This document shows positions 12,055-24,496 of a stretch of 64,000 bases of DNA, one piece after another; within the stretch, counting starts at the first letter, position 1; each line of letters starts with the position of its first letter. Origin of the DNA: Lindgomyces ingoldianus (lineage: Eukaryota; Ascomycota; Dothideomycetes; Pleosporales; Lindgomycetaceae). The stretch covers positions 877,596 through 941,595 of the forward strand of contig NW_022985187.1 in assembly GCF_010093535.1 (NCBI RefSeq), given 5' to 3'. The translations under genes and the position numbers were made by a program. Under the pieces are notes generated by a model. It worked only from the letters and a program-made list of their open reading frames with translations. It searched no databases and was not told where the DNA came from.

Positions 12055-13508
12055 GTGAGGATGAGACGTCAAGATGATGGAGGCCAATGGGACATGCCGC
12101 CGCCTTATTCTCTTGTGCCTCCTCATTTGTATGGCCGTTTGAGGGGTACGTTCAGGGCTTTCTAGCGAGGCTGCGCCCTGATTAAAAGTTGATCACGCTG
12201 GCGGTTGTTCATGTTTCTTCGTTAGACGCTTACGGAGGGTTAGTTAGAGGTCTCTGAGAGTCATCACCGTAACCGACTTTCGGCGGCCTCGGGAAACGGG
12301 ATCGATATCGCGATTATGGAGGGTCGCGGTTATGGTTTCTGGTGGAAGCGGACGGCGCATCGGAGCAATAGAGGGTCGAATTCTGCAATACAACTTGTTG
12401 ATGCCCAGAATTACTCAATCGATATCATTCACAGGTGATCGTCGAACTATGGGCATCTCTGAGATATGAGATATGGAGCCTCGACCGCTGTTCAGTGTTT
12501 GATCGTACATTGGGAAGGGTCGTGTAGTCTTCCCCTCCGTTCGATATATATTGGTAATCAAGAGGCGCTTGGCGGGCCGTCTACCAGTCACGTTGATGGG
12601 TCTTCCGCCCAGTCGTCTACGGAGAGTAGGCCCGAGGAAGCCGGGGCTGAGCCCACTTTCCCGCGCCTCCGACACCAACTCTGCCAACATGACCCTCTTA
12701 CAAAAATTTATCCGGCCATCAGATCGTTGCAGACGCCCACTGGACCGCCCAACATGCATCACGGAATGCCTTCTCTTGCCATCCAGACTAGCTTCGGACC
12801 ATGTATGCCCGGGGCGCAGTTCAGGACCGCTATCACCGCCTGACATTCCCTCTCAGCCGTCGAATCAGAGCAATGGCCTCCTACCGTGGCGGTGGGCAGA
12901 TGCGCGACCACGCTTGGACGGCTTGCCTCAATCTGCATCCCATCAATGCATTTTGTCGCCTTTGGGCCAATGTCCTCCATGTGGCCTTCTCAGCGGTAGG
13001 TGAAGCGAAGGGGGAAAGGGTCAATTTCTCTCGTAGGACCCCAGCGTTGTTGCAGCAGTTGAGGTTCGCCACACCTCGAGCCCTGCACACATAGATCTAC
13101 TAGATTGGGTGAATCAGAGGGCGGCTCTCTGGCAGATCGAGAGGCCCGCGTATACTTCGGTACCTTCCCGTTCCACCGACCAATAGCACCTAGACAGCCA
13201 TCCTGAGACGTCCCTGCGAGCCGTCACTAGGTACAAGGCTTGTTCCCAATACATCCGGATATTCGATCTCTTCTGGCTCCACGCTCCTAATCGCCATGCG
13301 TGGTTTGATAGTCTCGTTGAAATGTCCGGGTACTAAAAGATGACAATATACTTGAATAGCTCATCCAGCCTCTGAGTTCAGTATCTTTTCCTTTTCACAT
13401 TCTCGACTGTACGATTTTCTGGCTGAGAGGAACGCACTGCTGCGTGGCGAAGACGCGGATCTCGTCCAGACACTCCGACTGCTGAAATTTAATCGATTCT
13501 GATAGATC
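12055..13508. other. Intergenic, no supported gene
   Basis: About 1.45 kb between myosin-I and the GH3 gene. Several ORFs up to 150 codons overlap on both strands (for example 12415-12846 minus and 12551-13003 plus), but they are mutual shadows without recognisable motifs or intron structure. The 3' half is presumably the 5' region of the downstream glucosidase gene. Confidence 0.5.
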
Positions 13509-16500
13509 ATGGGCGATATCATCCTTGGCAACCCTAGTCCGATAGAGGAGGGCGAGATCAAACAGATCGATATAAAAGAGGCAGCCATCTCAGTGCAGCC
13601 TGTTGTCACCCCTACTACCATCACGCCTGCCCGCACGCCAGAAGAGAAACCATTTGACGATATCGACGACATGGCCGGGAAGAAGATCTTCACACTTGAG
13701 AGGCCGGATGACAGGGCTCGCGAGTTGGCCGCCAAGTTAACGTTGGAGGAACAGGTACGCCTCACTTTGTTGTTCAATAAGCTTACCCCACCATCCATAG
13801 ATACGAGCTCTGGGAAAATCCCTAAATTCGAGCATACAATGCCTTTGTAAGAACATGTTATCTGAACCAGCTTTGTATTCTCGCCTTCCGAATATTTCCT
13901 TCAACGAAAGTTCTGTCAAAGTTGTCTTTTTATCCGATGCTGGCACCAAGATGAAACCGTATACCTCTCAATCATGTTCGATTTCCTCTTTTTTTTTCAA
14001 ATCAACAAAAAGGGCCTCTTTCTTCTCCCATTCTAGATATACACATAACTATTTTCACAAACATGTGCAAATACATCATTAGGATATTGTAGATGGGTAA
14101 ACTGACTTGCACAGATATCCCTACTCGCGGGAGCAGACTTCTGGCGGACAATGCCCATTCCGGATAAGGGTATCCCATCAATCAAGACTACGGATGGGCC
14201 AAATGGTGCTCGAGGGGAATTCTTCACAAATGGCACACCTGTAAGTCCAAGGTCTTGGCACGTTTATGTGCATGCGGAGTTAATGTTATTCAGGCTGCAC
14301 TGTTTCCTTGTGGTATCTCAATGGCTTCAACATGGAACTTGGACCTAATTGAGGAAATTGGGCGACATCTTGGTGATGAGACGAAAGCTCGTGGCGCCAA
14401 TGTTCTCCTCGCTCCTACTGTCTGCATGCATCGCTCCCCTCTCGGTGGACGAAACTTCGAATCGTATTCTGAAGACCCATTCCTTACTGGAAAGTTGGCT
14501 GCTTCTTATATCCGTGGGCTCCAGAGCAAAGGCATTGCCGCAACGATCAAGCACTTCCTCGGAAACGAGCAGGAGACTGAGCGCCAGGCCTACGATGCGA
14601 TTATTGCTGAGCGACCACTCAGGGAAATCTACCTCAAGCCTTTCGAAATTGCGGTTCGTGATGCTTCGCCATGGGCTCTTATGTCCTCATACAACATGGT
14701 AAATGGTGTCCACGCTGATGAGTATGAGCACTCACTCAAAGAAATTTTACGAGGCGAGTGGGGCTGGGATGGGTAAGTTTCACGCTGAAGTTCTTTAAAT
14801 AGGGGGAGAGTCCCCCCTAAACCTGGCAAATCCCGGCCTTGAGTGCTTTGCTGACTTTTGCAGAGCTGTCATTTCTGACTGGACTGGGACTTATGCCACT
14901 GGTCCTTCAATCCGAGCAGGCTGTGACATCGAAATGCCCGGACCCTCCAAATGGCGAAAGCTTGATCAAGTTCTGGAATCTCTTGAAAAAGGAGAGATTG
15001 TGCGTGACGACATCGAGCGAGCAGCCGGCAATGTTTTGTACCTCGTTGACCGCACGAAAGGCTTGAATGGGCCTCCAGAGCCGCCGGAGCGCTCCAACAA
15101 CAACTCCGAAACTAGCAACCTAATTCTCCAGGCCGGAATTGAAGGGCTTACGCTACTAAAGAACGAGAACAACGTCCTGCCGATTCGTGACGTGAAGAAA
15201 ATTGCATTGATTGGGCCGAATGTTAAACGAGCGATTGCTGGAGGTGGAGGAAGTGCTGGACTTAACCCGTACTACACCACCACGCCATGGGATGGCATTC
15301 GTTCTCGATTTGATGGAGAAATCACCTTCGCTCAGGGATGCGATAGCGCAAAGTGGTTACCGCTTGCTTCTCCTTACTGCACAGCACCGGATGGTCAGCA
15401 AGGCGTGCGGTTAGAGTACTACTGTGGAGATAGGTTCAAAGGCGAGCCAGCTGTGGTTCAGCACAAAGTTGGCACAGATCTCTGGCTATGGGACTCCGCA
15501 CCAAAAGAAGTGCTTCCGGATTTTTCATTCAAGGTCAAGAGCACCATTACCCCGAAGTCGAGTGGGAACCACATGTTCAGCTTCGCATCCGTTGGACCTG
15601 GCAGACTTTTCTTAAACGGAGAGCTCTTCATTGACATATGGGACTGGACTGAAGAGGGCGAGGCTATGTTCTCCGCTTCCGAGGATGTTCTGAAGTCGAT
15701 CTACCTTGAGGAGGGAAAGCCTGTGGAACTTCTGGTTGAGAGCACCAGTGAAGTCCGGCCGGCATCGAAAGTCTCAGTTCTCGGCCGTCGGTATGACTAC
15801 GGTGGCTGCCGGATTGGTTATCAAGAAGAAGACCAGGTTGATAGGCTGCAAGAAGCTGCCAACGCAGCAAGGGAGGCTGACGTTGCTGTTCTGGTAGTGG
15901 GTCTCGATGCGGAGTGGGAGTCAGAAGGGTACGACAGGCAAACTATGGACCTGCCTAAAAATGGTTCCCAAGACCGCCTAATCGAAACCGTACTTGCTGC
16001 CAATTCTCGCACCGTGGTTGTTAACCAGTCTGGTACACCGGTCACCATGCCCTGGGTAGATCAAGCGCCTGCCATTCTGCAAGCGTGGTACCAAGGCCAA
16101 GAAGCCGGCAACGCTCTGGCGGACGTACTCTTTGGCAACCAGAGTCCTAGTGGGAAACTCCCCACAACCTTTCCGAAGAGACTTGAAGATAACCCGGCAT
16201 ACCACAACTGGCCGGGCGAGAACCTGAAGACGGTGTACGGAGAAGGAATCTACGTCGGTTATCGACACTATGAGCGCTCCAAGATTGCACCTCTCTTCCC
16301 TTTCGGGCATGGCCTCACCTACACAACTTTCCAATATGGCAGCCCAACAATCACTAGCACCGTCCTCACAGAGTCATCGGACATTACGATCACAGTGCCA
16401 GTTACAAATACAGGTTCAGTCACTGCCCACGAGATCGTGCAAGCTTATGTTAAGGACATCAAGTCAACGCTTCCACGACCTAAGAAAGAGTTGCAGGCAT

Positions 16501-16784
16501 TTGGGAAGGTGTTCCTACAACCTGGAGAGACTAAGGCGGTAGATTTGAAGTTGAATAAGTACTCTGTAGGGTACTATGATACGAGCCTGGGGCAAACAGG
16601 GGCCTGGATTGCAGAGGAGGGTGTTTTCGACGTGCTGATCGGTTCTTCGAGCGCGGATATCAGGTATACCATCAAACCTATGTGCAAAACAGCAGAAACT
16701 AATAATGGTGCAGGTCGAAAGTCAGTTTTGAGGTTAAGGAGTCTTTCCAGTGGATCTTCTAAGCATGCACGCTCTATAAAGTGA
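13509..16784 (+). CDS. GH3 beta-glucosidase with PA14 domain, apparently intracellular
   Basis: Exons 13509-13754, 14115-14240, 14294-14772 and 14864-16784 give 923 residues. A TAG codon just upstream fixes the start. The core begins near residue 68 (ARELAAKLTLEEQ...GADFWRT), followed by the GH3 barrel with GPNGARGE, KHFLGNEQE and VISDWTG, where Asp289 is the expected nucleophile. The alpha/beta sandwich is interrupted by a PA14 domain (about 460-600, GVRLEYYCGD onward), and the protein ends with a fibronectin-III-like domain (about 800-870). Such enzymes cleave terminal beta-glucosyl residues from oligosaccharides or glucosides. There is no signal peptide; instead a 65-residue Glu/Ile/Thr-rich N-terminal extension, which suggests a cytosolic or otherwise non-classically placed enzyme. 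The first intron (13755-14114, 360 bp) is several times longer than the others in the window. The C-terminal 40 residues are Ser/Arg-rich and poorly conserved-looking. Confidence 0.93.
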
Positions 16785-18130
16785 GACATACAGGACCGCA
16801 GCCGTTTCCAGTATCTGAATCTCGGGATTTCTTTGGTTGCGGGCGTGCGGAGTCCAGGAGTTTCCGAGTATGAAAGGTTGTCGTAATCCGCTCCCTGGGC
16901 TTAGAGTGCATGTTTGTCTGCCTCGGCAGCATGCCGGCAGGGTAATTTTTCGTAGCAAGGATCACATACAATCCAATCCAATATTTGAAGTTTATGTGTT
17001 TTGACTGCGTGATGCCAAGATGTTGCAACGAACGGAACCTTGAAATGGGTGAAATACAGTGCCAAACACTGTTCCCATGGCGTCAGGTGAGTATTGCGAT
17101 TGTGAGGTGAAGTGGGCCCTCGAGTATTGAGGTTAGGCTTCGGTTGCGATAGCGGGTGGGATGTCTGTCCGCTTTTCCGTACTCGCCTCATGCGCCAGGA
17201 TTTGGGGTGATATGAGATATGAGGTGAGATATAGCAGTTTGGTCGGTTTGTTAGACTTGGGAGATCGGGAAAGCGGTTGCAACCCTAATCGAAGCGAGCC
17301 AAAAATGAAAGAGTAGAATACCGAAATCTGGTCTCATGCGATCAAGTCCACATAGACTGAATTGAAATGGCGTGTTGGCATATACCATCTAGGGCCAAAG
17401 GGATACCGCAAACTTGTTGCTAGATTTATCGTCAGATCTCATAGGATTCTTCTGCAGTTGTTCTACGACACGGGGCATCCATTCTGTGTATCCAGGTATC
17501 GTCATGCAATCAAAAGAGAGGTGAGATGAAAGGCAAAGGCCAAACGAAAGCTACCAACGTCCGATTTAACGTGCCAGGACGACAAGCACGTAACTAATAC
17601 AGAAGCACGGGACGTACGAGTACGTCAGCAAGTGAGATTTCGATGCTCTTCAAGGGTAAAGATGCGCTTCACACGATCACATCAGAACCCCTGCATGAAG
17701 CACAGGTCGCGGGGAGCGGAACAACAATCGCCGGCCGAAGTTTACCCGTTTTCGTGGACAGAGCAGCTGCCCCAACTTTCACTCCATCATCACTCAGTGA
17801 TTCACTACGCGCACGAAACGAAGAGTGCAACGGCCGCATCCCTCGCGACGTTGCATACACACTTGCGTAAATTCCTCCTTCCCTGTTGCTCTTCCGCAAC
17901 GCCACTGACGGTGCCAGCTCCACAGCTGGCCCTGTCCCTCCTAATCCGACAAGAGCGGCAGCTGCTGTTAACCCCAGGATCCACATCGTCCACCTCACAC
18001 CCTCCCATCGCTCCCAGCACAGCTCTACATGAGCTAGCTCGAGCTCCGGGACCACTCTACACATCATAACGCGTTTACCTTTCGGTTGTCGCAGCTATCC
18101 TTACGGCCGACGAATCGCTTTAAAGCCGAG
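16785..18130. other. Intergenic / long 5' region of SIN3
   Basis: No supported gene. Includes short GATATGAG-type repeats near 17.21 kb and a C/T-rich stretch before the SIN3 start. A minus-strand ORF at 18067-17669 has a hydrophobic N-terminal segment (WILGLTAAAALVGLGG), and a plus-strand ORF at 17632-18069 covers the same bases; neither has a known domain and I do not call them. Confidence 0.5.
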
Positions 18131-21100
18131 ATGAATCCAGCGCATCGCGACGGGTGGCCGCCGCAGGCATCGGTTTCTGGATCGGGCCAGCAACAAACGG
18201 AATCAGGCCAGGGACAAGCGCCGCGACCTCTCGGCGCGTTCGGGTATGAACTTTTCCTTCACTCTTCTCTTCCTGCTCGCAGCATAGTCACCATGGACCA
18301 CGCTGCTACCAAGCTTGTACACACTCCACCGATCGACTGGTTACAGGCTGACGGTAGATATGATCACAGGTCGAGCAATGTTGCCCAGCAACAAGTTTCA
18401 CATGCATCGCCAGCGCAAGGCACAGGCCCTGTTCTCCCACCACCATCTGGTATGTAGAAGCGTGACAGACTCCGGTGTTTTAAAGCTAATTTCTCTCTTA
18501 TAGGAGCACCATTCTACTCTTCAAATTCAGGCCCGTCTGCCCATAATCAAAATCTCCCAGCTCTCGCTGGTCTCACGGGACCCCCTCCCCACTCGTCCCC
18601 GCATCAATCCACGCAAAGACCACCTTCTTCAGAGTCAGGACCCAACGCACCAAGTCTTCAAGGAAATCCACAAGGACCTCCGTACTCCCTACCGGGCATC
18701 TCGCAGACGCTACAACAGCAACCACCAATGCAAGCCTCTAATCAAATAAACCTTGATAGAGAGCGAGAGCTTCGTGAACGGGAAACAAGAGAAAGAGAGA
18801 TGTTGGAATCGCATGCTGCACAACAAGAGGAGATGGTGAAGAGGGAAGCAGAACAGCGAGATAGGGAGTTGCGTGAACGGCAACAGCACGAACAGGCAGC
18901 TCACGAGAACCATTCAGGCCCCATCCAGATTCACCAGCCTGTAGCAGTAGTCCCTTCTACGAGGACGATTCATGGCCCTAATGGTCTTCTTGGACAAGCC
19001 GGGCCGATGGGTGGTCCAAACATCAACGCGGGACCGGCGAGCGGGCCAAATGCGCCAGCCGGCATGTTCGGTAATCCCCCAGTCCCGCAAGGCGATACCA
19101 CGCCTAGGATGCAACATGCTGTTCAGCAACCACCGCAACCATCGATGCTAATGCCTTTTGGCGGACCTCAAGGCCCTATGGGAATGGGTCAAGGGCAACA
19201 GCCAATTCTTAATGTAAGTGTTGATGATCACCATCATAGCTCGTCGATACTAATTCCTTTCATTAGGATGCGCTAAGCTATCTGGACCAGGTTAAAGTTC
19301 AGTTCGCTGATCACCCCGATGTGTACAATCGATTCTTAGACATCATGAAAGATTTCAAGAGCAGCGCAATTGATACTCCCGGTGTCATCGAGAGAGTCTC
19401 AATGCTCTTCACCGGAAACCCGAATTTGATCCAGGGCTTCAATACATTCTTACCTCCCGGATACAAGATCGAATGCGGTACGGGCGGAGATCCAAATGCT
19501 ATTCGAGTTACAACACCCATGGGCTCAAGTATCTCCACCATGCCCGTTCCAAGGCCATTCTCACCTCCTCGAAGTACGGCAGTCAATGGGAATGCTGCGC
19601 CTTTGAACGAAAGTCCTTACTATGAGCCAGCTCAAAATCGGCACTGGCAACAGCAAACGAGGAATCAGCCTCCCGAAGCCCAGGAAGCAATGTTCTCCCC
19701 TAATAGTCGTGGCCTTGGTCAGCCACTGTTTGGACCGCCAGCCCAGGTCCCTGTCTCTCCGGAGCTCTCAAATCGCCCACATCCGGATTCGGCTTCTTCT
19801 GCCGCTGTCCTAGCTCATCAGCAAGAACAGAGGGGTGTCTCGCAGCTTCAAAATGCAGTGTCTGCAGCTACTGGGCGGTCTGTACTCTCTCCTAGTGGTG
19901 ATAATTCGACGCCTCTTCCAGGTCAGGCTATAAATGGAGCAAGCCAGGTCGCTCAAGTAGGTGGTATGGGCGCTGAGAAACGCGGACCGGTTGAATTCAA
20001 TCATGCCATTAGTTATGTGAACAAGATCAAGGTGAGTTCACATATACTGAGACTTTTACTTGACGCCTCGCTTACCTTTACATGTTAGAATCGGTTTTCA
20101 TCTCAGCCTGATATTTATAAGCAGTTCTTGGAGATCTTGCAGACATATCAGCGAGAGTCCAAACCTATCCAGGATGTCTATGCTCAGGTCACCAGCTTGT
20201 TTAACTCTGCTCCTGATCTCTTGGAGGACTTCAAGCAATTTCTCCCTGAGTCAGCTGCCCAGCATAGAGCTCAGCAACAAGCTGCAAGGCATTCTACAGA
20301 GGATGCTGTGATGTTGAACAGCGTGCGTGAGCCGGCATACAATCAAGCACCGAACCACCAGCAGACTCCACGGGCAGACGCCTCCCGACTACCCCCAATG
20401 GGCAACTTTGCGCCTACTCCGACCGCAAATCGTGACAACAAGCGAAAGCGTGGTGAAAGGCAAAGTGCCGTTGCTGCAACAGCTGCCATGCCAACACCTA
20501 TGACGCAAGACGTTTCCAACTCCAGTATGAGAAGTACTTACGGCCAGGGCAATATTAATAAGGTACGTAACTTGAATTTTCTTTTGCCTCACTTGCCGTT
20601 GTTCATATTAGTATTGCTTGTTATGAAGCACATTCGAGGTCGTGCACAGACCTTCTTTGACATTCACCTTCACTTGTACTCTTCACTCTCTATTCCATCC
20701 CTGTTCCGCCACCTTCAACTTTCTTCCACGCTCCGATTTGCATTTTCGACTCAGTACTTTCCTCTCGTTTCCCTTCCAACATTGTCTCTGTCCTCATCTA
20801 CCTTCGCCATGGCTCTACACAGGAGCACCCGCCTTGCGGCATCCTCGTCCCCTTGTCCCTCTTCTCTGCTTTCCTTAAACCCTAGCACTTCACAATCTTC
20901 ACGCAAAATATCTGCCCTTTGTTCCACGTCTCCTCCCAGCTCAACGCCAGCTCTCCACTCGTCAGACGGGGAAGACCCGGCCCAGCTGAAGAGAAAGGAT
21001 CAGAATAACCGTGCTAACTCACCCAAGCGCGCAAAAACTGGCCATGCTTCTAGGCAGCCCTTAGTGCCGGAAGGTCCCCCAGTGTCACCAACTCTTACCC

Positions 21101-23787
21101 CAGCCTTACCAGGACCTCTTCCACCAACGACTACGACCACGCCAAACCAAGACGAGCTTGCTTTCTTCGACCGCGTCAAGAAGTACATTGGAAACAAGAG
21201 CACCATGAATGAGTTTCTCAAGCTGTGCAATTTATTCTCGCAAGATCTGATCGATAGACAGTTGTTAGTCTATCGTGCGCAGTCGTATATTGGAGGCAAT
21301 CTAGAATTGTACACTTGGTTCAAGAAGTTCCTGGGTGATGGCGAGGAACAATCCTGTCACATTCGGCCCAAGACTGTGAATTCACGTGTTTCACTGTCCA
21401 ACTGTCGGAGCCTTGGCCCGAGCTACCGTTTGCTACCAAAGCGCGTAAGTACCCTCTTTCGTCTCCCATAACCTAGAACCATGCCTTACAGAGAAAAACA
21501 GGAACGAGAGCGTCAATGTAGTGGACGCGACGAACTCTGTCGCTCTGTCTTGAATGATGAGTGGGCCTCTCACCCAACGTGGGCTTCAGAGGACTCCGGC
21601 TTCGTCGCGCATCGCAAGAATCAATATGAAGAAGGGCTTCATCGTATTGAAGAGGAACGACACGACTATGACTTTAACATTGAGGCATGCACTCGTACCA
21701 TTCAACAGCTTGAGCCCATCGCGGGCCAGCTTCTCACGATGAAAAGCGAGGACAGAGTCAATTTCCAGCTTCCACCAGCCCTCGGCGGACAGAGCGAAAC
21801 CATCTACAAGCGTGTCATCATGAAGATCTACGGTCGCGAGAAGGGCCGAGACGTCATCACTGAGCTTTTCCAGATGCCATGGAATGTCATTCCTGTCTTG
21901 CTCAATCGCCTGAAGTCAAGGCTTGAAGAATGGAAAGCCGCTCAGCGTGAGTGGGAGAAAGTTTGGCGCGAGCAAACCCAGAAGATATTCTGGAAGTCAC
22001 TCGACCACCAGAGCTTGCTCACCAAGCAGGCGGACAAAAGACAATTCCAGCAGAGATCCCTTCAGAACGAGATTCAGGTTCGCTACGAGGAGATGAAGCG
22101 CAAGTCCGAAATCAACGAGGAACCCCAACCTGAGTGGCTGTTCGAGTTCTCCTTCAAGGATGAAGACGTCCTGTATGACGCTACCCGACTTGTCATCGCA
22201 AGCGCGGAGAACACTAATAACATTGATCTGATCCGGGTCCTCGCGTTCATCAAAGAATTTGTCCCGCTCTTCTTCGGCATCGACGCTACCAAATTCGAGC
22301 AGAAGATGCAAAGCTTTGGCCATGAGTCTTCCGCTAATGAGTCCGCTGAAGACACTCCTAGTCCAGATGGAGACCACTCTCACAAGTCGCAGAAGCTCAA
22401 GAAGGGCGATCTTCGTCGTGGCGTTCTTGATCCTCGCGGCAAGTCACGAAAGGACAAGGAAGACAGTGTTGCATCTGGAAGCCGAGACAGCACCCCAGAT
22501 GTTACTTCTGCAGTTGAGGACGAACCAATGACAGACAATTCCAGGCTGGTTTTGAAGGGCGAACGGGCCTCTTCGCAATGGGTTGAGTATGCTGACCAAC
22601 CAACGCTTTATGAAGACTGCGAATTCGAGCCAGAGGAGCCGTATCGACGCAGCGTCTACAACATGTATGCCAACGCGCCTCTTTACTGCATGTTCCGCTC
22701 ATTCGTAGTCCTCTACGAGAGATTGTTAAAGCTCAAGGAATATGAAAGCCACGTGCGCGAAACTGTAGCACGGGCCAAAGAGCACAAACCTGCGCATGAA
22801 CTTAAGATGATCGACAAGGTTCCCTCCGATTTCTTCAAGGACACCTCTGAATCCGCCAACTACTACCAGCAAGTTCTCGAGATGTTCCAAGATCAATTGA
22901 TGGGAGAGGTGGACTTGGGTCACATCGAAGAAACCCTCCGACGATACTACTTGCAAGTGGGATGGCAATTATACACGTTTGACAGGCTTCTCTCTGCGGT
23001 TGTGCGATTTGTTGTTTTGATCACCACCAACGACAACAAAGAGAAGACCAACGAAATCTACAATCTCTTCAAAAAGGACCGAGTGAATGAGAGCACCACT
23101 CACAAGGCAGAGATTACTTACCGGCAAGCAGTGGAGAGACACGCAAAGGATGCCGATACCTACAAGATCGCCTACGTAAGTCCACACCTCCAACCAATCT
23201 TCCCACAAGCGTCTGACCCTTTATTACAGGATCCTTTCAAGGGGCAAGCCTACGTCCGCCTGTTCAAGAAGGATGATCCTACGTTTGATTTTCGCACCCA
23301 AGACCGCGTCAAACGTTGGCGAGGCTACGTCGCCGCCTACATGGCCGTTGAACCCACCGAAGAAGTCGACGTTAGCCGCGTCAGACTACCATATCTTAGG
23401 AACCGACACCTAACCAGGAACGAAGAAGCTGAGGATGAACGCTTCAGCACCCTTGCCATACTGGAGGACAAGGTCAAAGTCTCGATCAGCCCAGCGGCAT
23501 ATACTATGAAGTTCGAGACAGGTGATGACGCCAAAGGGGGCCAGTATTTCGTTCAAAAGGATGCCGTTCGATCTGGTGTTAGCGAAGATGTACCCAAACC
23601 GATCGATGAATACAATCGCTTTAGGTTGTCGAGAGGCGATCTCGCGAAGGAGAAGCTGGTCAACAACAATATCGGATGGAAGGACATGAAGATTGATGAT
23701 GTCGACGCCAAGAAAAAGGAGTGGAGGTTAATCCATACCCGGGAGTATCCCAAGAATGAGGATGAGGATGAAGATATGGAAATTTGA
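18131..23787 (+). CDS. sin3: SIN3 transcriptional corepressor
   Basis: Best model: exons 18131-18449, 18504-19213, 19267-20031, 20089-20562, 20986-21444 and 21502-23787, 1670 residues (1652 if 23176-23229 is also spliced). Three paired amphipathic helix domains are clear: PAH1 from residue 344 ([19 protein letters not shown]), PAH2 around 585-655 ([18 protein letters not shown]) and PAH3 around 812-885 ([17 protein letters not shown]). The Sin3 HDAC-interacting region follows ([18 protein letters not shown], then SGRDELC...[19 protein letters not shown]). SIN3 is the scaffold of Rpd3-type histone deacetylase complexes; PAH domains bind repressors. The N-terminal 340 residues are Gln/Pro-rich with an Arg/Glu coiled coil near 18.77-18.90 kb. 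Two introns are multiples of three without stops, so exon choice is uncertain there (see findings). The very N-terminus may hold one more small intron. Confidence 0.94.
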
Positions 23788-24496
23788 TGCACAACGGATA
23801 TAGAACCTACGGTGGATATCACGCCAACACATATCTTCAGCATCCCTAGTTGACTTTCATCCCCCTACAGTTTCTTTGGAACGGCGTTTTGGTGAGTAGA
23901 ATCATGGTCACATAGCAGCTGCTAGGTTGGATGTCACATAGGGCTTATTGGTTCTGGATGTCTATCTACGGTCTGCATTTCGCTTTTTCTTCTATAATGC
24001 ATCGGCAGAGCAAGGAATGGAAATTTGACTTGCATTTTCTTTGATGGAGTTTTAGGAGATTGGGTGGAGCAGAGGTGGTTAGGTCGGTTGTAATACAGAT
24101 ACACCACTCTTCACTTTGTCCTGTAACCCAGGTAGATATCAAATGTAGTTCAAATCACCCTCCACACAATTTTTGTGCAATAAGTTTAGTAATTAGACAT
24201 CTTGCCCAGCCAAAAAGATCCTCGCGAGTGGGGGATGAGATATGCATGTGTGATGTTGAGGAATCAATGTGTGGAGGGGTGCATCAACCCCGCTGTCGTC
24301 ATCCAATCCCGGCTCAACTCAACTTCAGGGCCTGAATATTTACCTTCTATCAACCATTTCTGGAGCTATATATATAGCTTGTAGTGGTACTCCCTTCTTC
24401 GACCTACACTTGGAGCAATTTTCAACATTAAAGACCACACATTCGAGCTTTCCTGAGCTTCCTTAAGCTTCAGACCCTTTCCCTAACAACACCAAG
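23788..24496. other. SIN3 3' region and promoter of the DSBA-like gene
   Basis: About 700 bp between tandem genes. The end of this stretch has a clear TATA run (24367-24376) followed by a C/T-rich leader. Short ORFs here are not supported. Confidence 0.55.
24367..24376 (+). promoter_or_regulatory. Likely TATA element of the DSBA-like gene
   Basis: An alternating TATATATATA run lies about 120 bp before the start codon at 24497, followed by a pyrimidine-rich stretch typical of fungal transcription start regions. Called on position and composition only. Confidence 0.4.

Noticed and set aside
12415..13003. Overlapping 143- and 150-codon ORFs between myosin-I and GH3
   Set aside because: They overlap on opposite strands, have no motif, and no supporting splice sites.
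13361..13798. 145-codon minus-strand ORF
   Set aside because: Antisense to the GH3 first exon, whose start is fixed by an upstream stop and which joins to conserved GH3 sequence.
17632..18069. Plus 145-codon and minus 132-codon ORFs before SIN3
   Set aside because: Mutual shadows in a C/T-rich leader. The minus one has a signal-like hydrophobic segment but no further support.
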